Origin: Bacillota bacterium
GTDB taxonomy: Bacteria > Bacillota > Clostridia > Peptostreptococcales > Anaerovoracaceae
Direction of reading: 5' to 3'
Assembly: GCA_023415235.1 (NCBI GenBank)
Contig: JAEZLP010000025.1
Location: 1 to 56,233 of the forward strand
DNA length: 56,233 bases
Below the pieces are notes generated by a model that made no database searches, had not been told where the DNA came from, and saw only the letters and a list, made by a program, of their open reading frames with translations. Of this stretch, positions 50,706 to 56,233 are shown piece after piece (positions within the stretch are counted from its first letter, which is position 1; every line of letters starts with the position of its first letter). The translations under genes and the position numbers were made by a program.

Positions 50706-51973
50706 CTATTGAATCCGAGTATATCGGACAGTTTGTATTTTCCAAGCCTTGTCCGCAGATATACCGACTGCTCGTCCCACTCTTGAGGTTCCTTTTCCCT
50801 GATTACGGCCTTTTCCAGAGCTGTGGTGATAATCTGCTCCATGCTGCCTTTATAAACAGGCACACAGGCGGAATAGAGCTCATAATTCAGATAATCGTCC
50901 GCGTCGCATTTATCAAGCAGCTTTCCCAGGGCGACGGCTGCATCCTCGGCTTTTGTTTCTGTAAACAGGATGGCGAAAGAGGATGGATTGCATCGTCCGA
51001 TCAGGTCTGTTTTTCTGATATTGGAGCATAGAATTTCCGATACGTATGAGATGCAGGCATCATGCTGGTTTTCAGCCGGAATTTCAGTGCCCTCCGTCAC
51101 AGGTTTGACGGTAACCACTGCCAAAGACAGGGGATTCCCATACCGCAGACTTCTGAGAAGCTCTCTCTCGGCCTGTTCCACAAAACCGGTGAGGCTGTAG
51201 ACTCCCGTCAACAGGTCGATCTTTGTGATGGCCTTCATGAAAACTACATCCTTGTCCAGTTTGGGCAGCGCCTGGGCAAGATATTTGAATTTCATAATGG
51301 TCGGCTTCAAATCCGTATAACCCAGACATACGCGCCAGGAGGTCCCGTCGAAGGCTACGTATTTCTGGGTGTTCTCCTCGCTGATCTGCTTGGTTGAAAT
51401 CTGCATTTCCGTTAAGCCTACGGAAAATTGGAATATGGTGGGATAAACCACTCCGGCATAATCGCAGTTGGTATATCTTCTGAAGTATGTAATTTTATAA
51501 TTCCCCAGCTTATAAATCTGGGAAACCGCCTTTTTCCACTCAAGGAAGTCGTCAATGGGGATATTGTCCATATCTACCTGGGTCAGCTTTTGATACGCCT
51601 GTTCCCATCGCTCATTCACCGTCTCGCAGAAAAATTCGTCCAGCACCTGGATTGCCGCTTCCTCTTCCCTCTTAGCCTCTTTGGCAGGATCGGGCTTTTC
51701 CTGATTCTGCTTTTCACGGTTAAACAGAGAAGAAGCAAGAGGTTTTGCCAAATTGTGCTTCATCCATTCGATATGATATGACTTGCGTTTTCTTTCATCG
51801 CCGATGACTCCGTAGGCGATGTTGATATCCTTCATTCGCTCTGCGGCAAGCGGGCTTTTATTCACATCAGGATGGTACATTTTGCATAAGCACCGGTAGG
51901 CCGCATCGATGATATCCTGACCGGCATCGTGATGCACCTGAAGCGTCTTATAATAATCGATATGCTTGTTCAT
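50684..51973 (-). CDS. J-domain protein with a degenerate GGDEF-like C-terminal domain
   Basis: 429 residues with an unusual make-up. Residues 4-70 are a J domain (YYKTLQVHHDAGQDIIDAAYRCLCKMYHPDVNKS, HPD at 34-36). A Lys/Glu-rich linker (about 88-110) leads to a middle alpha/beta region (about 110-225). Residues 250-420 look like a GGDEF domain: KIDLLTGVYSLTGFVEQAERELLRSLRYGNPLSLAVV, then RKTDLIGRCNPSSFAILF. The GGDEF loop reads NPSSF, so it should not make c-di-GMP. The start is ATG at 51973. Likely cotranscribed from the HD-GYP gene 50 bp upstream. Function unknown; a chaperone adaptor that senses a nucleotide is a guess. Confidence 0.82.
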   Translation of the reverse strand: MNKHIDYYKTLQVHHDAGQDIIDAAYRCLCKMYHPDVNKSPLAAERMKDINIAYGVIGDERKRKSYHIEWMKHNLAKPLASSLFNREKQNQEKPDPAKEAKREEEAAIQVLDEFFCETVNERWEQAYQKLTQVDMDNIPIDDFLEWKKAVSQIYKLGNYKITYFRRYTNCDYAGVVYPTIFQFSVGLTEMQISTKQISEENTQKYVAFDGTSWRVCLGYTDLKPTIMKFKYLAQALPKLDKDVVFMKAITKIDLLTGVYSLTGFVEQAERELLRSLRYGNPLSLAVVTVKPVTEGTEIPAENQHDACISYVSEILCSNIRKTDLIGRCNPSSFAILFTETKAEDAAVALGKLLDKCDADDYLNYELYSACVPVYKGSMEQIITTALEKAVIREKEPQEWDEQSVYLRTRLGKYKLSDILGFNRKGKNHF

Positions 51974-52023
51974 AACGTTCAACCTGATTTCTCTACGATT
52001 TTGTTATGCCTTGCACCGTTTCC

Positions 52024-53091
52024 CTAAACGATTTCGGCAACGGTGATATTTAAAGCTTCATAATCCGCCAGTTCTATCTCATAGGGCTCCACATCCCTGT
52101 CATGCTCAAGAAATATTCTTACTCTCGGCCGCATGCAGAGCTCCTCATAATTTTTCACTACGATTCCGGTCAGGCCGTTGCTCAACCTGACGCAGGTGCC
52201 GATGGGATATGGGGCGATTTTTCTTACGAATACCTGGACTACTTTCGGATCGAATTGCTCTGTCGCATAAGCCATCACATACTCCATAGCGTCGGATGGA
52301 AGCATGGCTTTCCGGTAAGGCCGGTCCGAGGTCAGTGCGTCATAAACATCCGCAACGGAAATAATCCTGCCGTACCAGGATATTTCATTTCCCTTCAGGT
52401 TGTTCGGATATCCGCCTCCGGAATATTTTTCGTGATGGTCAAGAATTGCCATGTAGGTAGAGTTGGGTACGTGATACCCCTTTTTGATATGATTGCATCC
52501 CAGCAGGGAATGGGTTTTTATTTCTTCAAATTCCGCTGAAGTCAGCCGGCCTGCTTTATTGAGGATGTCTCTGTTGACAAAGACCTTGCCAATGTCATGC
52601 AGCAGCCCTGCAAATCCCAGATTGCATAGTTCCTCCCGGTCCATTTCCAGCGCAACTCCAAGCACGATGCTGAGCACTGCAACATTAACCGAATGGTAGT
52701 ATGTATAATCGTCGAACACCTTCATATCGACCATATTTACCATAAGGTGCCGATTTGCAAAGATTTCATCCACTATGGTTTCAATCTGCTGCTTTGCCTT
52801 CTTGAGTTCCCTCTTGACATCGGAATTTCCCTTTTCACAGTGAATGAATACATCCTTGATGCCCTTGACGGTCTGGGCCCTGACGCTGTCGTTGATGATA
52901 TTCAGGATCTGAATATCCTTGGAGATGTCATCTTCAATATAAACGCCGTTATATTGCAGTCGGTGAATGGAATTCACATACTCCTTGGTCAGTTCGGTTC
53001 CGGCGGAAAGCATAAGATCGCCATGATTATTGTAGAGGTTGTCTCCTAAGATCATTCCCTCTCTTAAACAATGAGTAGGAACGAATCTCAT
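52024..53091 (-). CDS. HD-GYP domain phosphodiesterase
   Basis: 355 residues. N-terminal DUF3391-like segment (1-60), helical part, then an HD-GYP domain (about 120-290): H133, HD pair H165/D166 (LLHDIGK), HxxLGCNHI, H219/H220 in DHHEKYSGGGYP, with GGGYP as the GYP motif, and DVYDALTSDRPYR. The metal ligands look complete, so c-di-GMP hydrolysis is expected. A short beta tail (about 295-355) follows. Preceded by an extended -10 and a possible small reading frame. Confidence 0.93.
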   Translation of the reverse strand: MRFVPTHCLREGMILGDNLYNNHGDLMLSAGTELTKEYVNSIHRLQYNGVYIEDDISKDIQILNIINDSVRAQTVKGIKDVFIHCEKGNSDVKRELKKAKQQIETIVDEIFANRHLMVNMVDMKVFDDYTYYHSVNVAVLSIVLGVALEMDREELCNLGFAGLLHDIGKVFVNRDILNKAGRLTSAEFEEIKTHSLLGCNHIKKGYHVPNSTYMAILDHHEKYSGGGYPNNLKGNEISWYGRIISVADVYDALTSDRPYRKAMLPSDAMEYVMAYATEQFDPKVVQVFVRKIAPYPIGTCVRLSNGLTGIVVKNYEELCMRPRVRIFLEHDRDVEPYEIELADYEALNITVAEIV

Positions 53092-53100
53092 AACCCGGAG

Positions 53101-53250
53101 CTCCTTGTATCAATCGATAAGCTCGTCCATCTCTTTATCATACAATTCCTCCTGTTTCATTTGCCGCTTAAGCTGTCATCGTCGTATTGCGCTTAAACTG
53201 TTCCTTTTGTGTTGAAATTCTAACTTTAACCTATCCTATAATTATACCAT
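53101..53250 (-). promoter_or_regulatory. Leader region of the HD-GYP gene: extended -10 and a 16-codon ORF
   Basis: Minus strand: TGG-TATAAT (TG-n extended -10) with the -10 at 53246-53241, no good -35. Downstream, a 16-codon frame (about 53160-53110, MKQEELYDKEMDELID) ends shortly before the HD-GYP start. It may be a leader peptide or chance; a GGAGGA sequence lies inside it rather than ahead of it. Confidence 0.35.
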
Positions 53251-54129
53251 CTATTTACAAATTGTGCTATTAATTTCTACTTTCATTCTTTTTTCGTCAA
53301 ATTTTTCGTCCACGGGAAAGCCACCAATGGTAATGCTATTATCAAATTCCGGTCCATGAAAATCCGAGCCGGCGGTGACGATCAGCTTAAGCTTTTCCGC
53401 CATCTCAACCAATCGTTTCGTTTCCTCGAGGGAATGGCTGCTGTAGTAGCACTCCATTCCGGCAAGGCCCCAGCTTTTTAGCTTTTCCAGCTGACTCTCA
53501 AGCCTTTGGAAAAAGTCTTCTCCGCTTGATTTTGTGAGATGGGAAATCTTCATCGGGTGAGCGAGAACGGAGGTCCCCCCCGCATTCCGAATCAGTTCAA
53601 TCGCCTTTCTGGCGGAAATCTTCTCCCGATGGACGCTTCTTACCACGTCCGACCTCATGAAACGGCCCTCCTTGAAAGCCTCTTTAGGAGAGGCCACGTA
53701 GCCTTTTCTCATCAACGCCAAAGCAAACGTCGGTTTTCCCACGTAGTCCTGTCCCTCACGAAGCTGCAGATCCTCCTTGGTCAGCTTGCAGCCGATCTGG
53801 TGAAGGGCGGCCAATAGCTTTTCATTCCGCTCCGCCCTTTTCCTGCGGATCATTTCCACTTCGCTTCTTAGGTCCGGATTTTCCCGGTCAAAGCAATAGC
53901 CCAGAATATGCATGTATACCCCTTCCTCATCCTCCGTGGATAATTCGATTCCAGGTATTACACGCACACCCAGGCGTTCTCCCGCTTCCATTCCTTCCGT
54001 TAAGCCCCCGATCCCGTCGTGATCGGTAATGGCGATGGTATCTAAGCCTCTTTCTCTGGCAAATAAAACAAGCTCCTCGGGGGACATGGTCCCGTCGGAG
54101 TAATAGGTGTGAAGATGCAGGTCAATCAT
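53251..54129 (-). CDS. PHP-domain metal-dependent hydrolase (YciV/RNase AM-like)
   Basis: 292 residues. PHP motifs: DLHLHTYYSDGTMSPEE (HxH), IAITDHDGIGG, VIPGIELST, SVLAHPMKI and AGSDFHGPE. Family members hydrolyse 3',5'-nucleotide bisphosphates or degrade short RNA 5' to 3'. Overlaps the DJ-1 gene by ATGA. Confidence 0.9.
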   Translation of the reverse strand: MIDLHLHTYYSDGTMSPEELVLFARERGLDTIAITDHDGIGGLTEGMEAGERLGVRVIPGIELSTEDEEGVYMHILGYCFDRENPDLRSEVEMIRRKRAERNEKLLAALHQIGCKLTKEDLQLREGQDYVGKPTFALALMRKGYVASPKEAFKEGRFMRSDVVRSVHREKISARKAIELIRNAGGTSVLAHPMKISHLTKSSGEDFFQRLESQLEKLKSWGLAGMECYYSSHSLEETKRLVEMAEKLKLIVTAGSDFHGPEFDNSITIGGFPVDEKFDEKRMKVEINSTICK

Positions 54130-54674
54130 AGAATCATCGCATTCCCGAGCGCCGCAGCCGTCTGCTCATCCTTCAGAATCCTCACCAGTTCCATGGAAAA
54201 TTCCAGGGCTGTTCCGGGTCCTCTAGAGGTGATGAGGTTGCCGTCTCGAACCACACGGTCCTCCGTATAGCGGGCTTCCGTCATCTGGCCCTCATAGCCC
54301 GGATAACTGGTAACGCGCCGGCCCTTTACGAGGTTCAGCCTTCCCAGAATGCTGGGCGCCGCACAGATTGCCGCAATCCACTTGCCCTTCCGGGCAAAGG
54401 CGCGGAGTTGGCCGGCAAGGCCCTCATGCCCTGCCAGATTGGCTGTTCCGGGCATTCCGCCGGGAAGCACGATCATCTCGCATTGATCATAGTCCGCTTC
54501 CGAAAACAACAGATCCGCATGGATCGTAATATCATGAGCTCCCCTCACCGCTTTTTCGCCTGTCATAGATACTGTCTTGACGGAAATCCCGGCTCTCCGC
54601 AGTACGTCTGCCACCGTGATCGCCTCTATCTCCTCAAATCCATCTGCCAAATGAACAAAAACCATAGTATTCAT
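54126..54674 (-). CDS. DJ-1/PfpI family protein
   Basis: 182 residues. Typical DJ-1 pattern: FVHLADGFEEIEAITVADVLRRAG, then MIVLPGGMPGTANL and the nucleophile elbow AAICAAPSILG with Cys at about 104; GNLITSRGPGTALEFS near the end. Members act as glyoxalases, deglycases or chaperones; the substrate is not clear. Translationally coupled to the PHP gene. Confidence 0.93.
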   Translation of the reverse strand: MNTMVFVHLADGFEEIEAITVADVLRRAGISVKTVSMTGEKAVRGAHDITIHADLLFSEADYDQCEMIVLPGGMPGTANLAGHEGLAGQLRAFARKGKWIAAICAAPSILGRLNLVKGRRVTSYPGYEGQMTEARYTEDRVVRDGNLITSRGPGTALEFSMELVRILKDEQTAAALGNAMIL

Positions 54675-54732
54675 CCCTTTCCATCGACTATTTTATGATC
54701 TCGCAAAACCCGGTCGAATTTTACCGGATTCC

Positions 54733-55392
54733 TTACCAAAACATTCTTCTGGGCTTGGTCATCCTCCATGTGACGGAAGCCATAACCACCATCAAAACCA
54801 GTCCCACTGCGGATACTGCCACCAGGGCAATCAATGAAAACTGGTCGGTTAGCATCAGGGGCAGCACATCGTCGGCCCCGAAGCTACTGATAAAGATCAG
54901 GTTATACAGTGCCTCTCTTGTCTGTTTGAAATACAACAGGGTATATAATAGGACTACCAGGATTGCAAATATCAGAATACCGCCTTTAAAGGCCCCCCTC
55001 AGCTCGCGTTTTTTCTTTCCACCCAGAAAGACACAATAGCTTACGACCTGCAGCAAGGCCGCTCCTCCAAGCACGAACAGACTGAAGTTCAACAGTTTTC
55101 TGGCATTTTCCATATTGATCTGTTCCGCCGTCCCAAAAACCGCCTGCTCCCTGTCCCTGTACTCCGTGAACAAATCAAACTCTTCCTCTTTTCCCTTCAT
55201 AAAATCAGAAAAGAAACGCCCCAGTTCATCATCCGTAATCCCCAGATCGACCTGGTTGACAACCTGGTTTTTGTTAAATTCATAAACATAGAGGTCCGGC
55301 AAACGGAACACGATATTCAAGGCGCTGAAAAGAGAGACGACTGGAATGCATACCGCAATGACAACAAATAATATTCTATGAAAAACATTCAT
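54733..55392 (-). CDS. DUF1461 (TIGR01906) integral membrane protein
   Basis: 219 residues with four hydrophobic helices (about 7-29, 101-123, 136-156, 187-210) and a large extracellular loop (about 30-98) with DLGITDDELGRFFSDFMKGKEEEFDLF. Matches the DUF1461 pattern in Firmicutes. Function unknown. Confidence 0.83.
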   Translation of the reverse strand: MNVFHRILFVVIAVCIPVVSLFSALNIVFRLPDLYVYEFNKNQVVNQVDLGITDDELGRFFSDFMKGKEEEFDLFTEYRDREQAVFGTAEQINMENARKLLNFSLFVLGGAALLQVVSYCVFLGGKKKRELRGAFKGGILIFAILVVLLYTLLYFKQTREALYNLIFISSFGADDVLPLMLTDQFSLIALVAVSAVGLVLMVVMASVTWRMTKPRRMFW

Positions 55393-55579
55393 AACTTCAC
55401 CTAACCATATCTAATATTCGATAAACTGTTGAATTCGGGCACAATTATATCCTGAGGACCATCAATATCTTTCCAAGATTGTTTGTGCTTTGTGCTTGTA
55501 CTTTATACTACTATCATATAGAATATTTATATAAATTCAAGTGATAATTTTCCTAAATTATCAGATTTAAGGAGGCATT
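55393..55579. other. Divergent intergenic region, mogA promoter candidate
   Basis: AT-rich 187-bp gap. A weak plus-strand candidate is TTGTAC, 17 bases, TAGAAT (about 55494-55522), before mogA. No hairpin or riboswitch is seen. Evidence is weak. Confidence 0.3.
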
Positions 55580-56077
55580 ATGACATACAGAGTCGGAATT
55601 ATTACTGCAAGTGACAAAGGTTATGCCGGAACAAGGAAAGATCTCAGCGGACCGGCGATTGAGGAAGTCGTTGCCAAATTCAAGGCATTTAAAATCGATA
55701 AAAAAATGATTTTACCTGATGACAAGGAGCTGCTTGCCGACACGATGCGCAAAATGGCCGATGAGGATCATCTGGATTTGATCCTCACCACCGGCGGAAC
55801 CGGTTTTTCCAAACGCGATGTAACCCCCGAGGCAACCCTGTCGGTCATCGAACGCCGTGCTCCGGGAATTCCCGAAGCGATGAGAAGCATTTCCTTTCAG
55901 GTTACTCCGAGGGCAATGCTTTCAAGGGCGGAGGCCGGCATCCGCGGGAACACCGTCATTATAAACCTCCCGGGCAGTCCCCGGTCTATTGAGGAAGTCC
56001 TGCAATACATCCTTCCTTCCATTGAACACGGTCTGGATATTCTTCAGGGGAAGGATGCAGAGTGCGCCCGTTCGTAA
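55580..56077 (+). CDS. mogA: Molybdopterin adenylyltransferase MogA/MoaB family
   Basis: 165 residues. Adenylates molybdopterin before molybdenum insertion. Motifs: VGIITASDKGYAG, LILTTGGTGFSKRDVTPEAT (with the GGTG and DVTPE signature), PGIPEAMR and INLPGSPRSIEEVL. GGAGG precedes the ATG. Alone here; other cofactor genes are not in the window. Confidence 0.94.
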   Translation: MTYRVGIITASDKGYAGTRKDLSGPAIEEVVAKFKAFKIDKKMILPDDKELLADTMRKMADEDHLDLILTTGGTGFSKRDVTPEATLSVIERRAPGIPEAMRSISFQVTPRAMLSRAEAGIRGNTVIINLPGSPRSIEEVLQYILPSIEHGLDILQGKDAECARS

Positions 56078-56118
56078 ATCGGACGAAAACAATCAAAGCG
56101 TTAAAATGGCTCTATAAT

Positions 56119-56170
56119 AAATGTTGTGGTGTTTAAGAAATTTAAATGCCACAGCATTTTGATTTTTTTG
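56119..56170 (+). terminator. Terminator after mogA
   Basis: 11-bp stem with one G-U pair (56119-56129 with 56149-56159) followed by a T-rich tract. Lies 42 bp past the stop. Sequence beyond to 56233 shows nothing clear. Confidence 0.7.
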
Positions 56171-56233
56171 CAAAAAAGATAGAGCATAAAGTAAAATCTC
56201 AAGTAGAATGAAGCTACCACACACCATTCGAAA

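Noticed and set aside
1..56233. CRISPR arrays, tRNA or rRNA genes, transposase genes
   Set aside because: No regular spaced repeats, cloverleaf sequences or transposase frames were seen; the only mobile element is the group II intron end.

Overview
The window is almost entirely one flagellar and chemotaxis locus, followed by a short stretch of housekeeping genes. Gene order and content point to a motile Gram-positive anaerobe of the class Clostridia: flgB-flgC-fliE-fliF-fliG-fliH-fliI-fliJ-fliK-flgD on one strand, FliY instead of plain FliN, CheC and CheD, and flgM-flgN-flgK-flgL-yviE-fliW-csrA-hag on the other strand. SigD-type promoters, Spo0A-like boxes, and several TTG and GTG starts with strong GGAGG ribosome binding sites fit the same group. 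I cannot name a genus.

Layout. Positions 1-126 are the 5' end of a group II intron (minus strand), sitting directly after the terminator of a large chemoreceptor gene (180-3221, minus). The main fla/che operon runs on the minus strand from flgB (33343) to cheB (3381). It holds the rod, hook, MS-ring, switch, motor and export genes, sigD, flgF/flgG, fapA, a PilZ protein, a ParA ATPase, a ComFB-like protein, then cheC, cheD, cheW and cheB. A 490-bp AT-rich divergent region (33344-33836) separates it from flgM-flgN-flgK-flgL-yviE-fliW-csrA-hag on the plus strand. After the flagellin terminator comes a minus-strand module: an XRE regulator, a YlqG-like FliK-type protein, a stand-alone FlhB C-terminal domain, and a glycosyltransferase with repeats. 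Divergent from it are cheA-cheR and fliD-fliS-fliT. Past a strong bidirectional terminator (about 50686) lie a J-domain protein with a degenerate GGDEF domain, an HD-GYP phosphodiesterase, a PHP-domain hydrolase, a DJ-1/PfpI protein, a DUF1461 membrane protein and mogA.

How it works together. The minus-strand operon probably starts at a SigA-type promoter in front of flgB and makes the hook-basal body, the export gate and SigD. Six sites of the form TAAA-N15-GCCGATAT (or close variants) precede the late genes: the chemoreceptor, cheW-cheB, flgM onward, hag, cheA-cheR and fliD-fliS-fliT. FlgM holds SigD until export through the finished hook. FliW and CsrA probably control flagellin translation through the 110-nt hag leader. 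Two Spo0A-like boxes between flgB and flgM suggest a link to sporulation or stationary phase.

Most unusual: (i) the J-domain/degenerate-GGDEF fusion paired with HD-GYP; (ii) a Soj-type ParA, a PilZ protein and a ComFB-like protein occupying the place where flhF and flhG are usually found, with no flhF, flhG or fliL in the window; (iii) the XRE-YlqG-YlqH-glycosyltransferase module with a palindrome over its promoter; (iv) a group II intron placed exactly after a rho-independent terminator.
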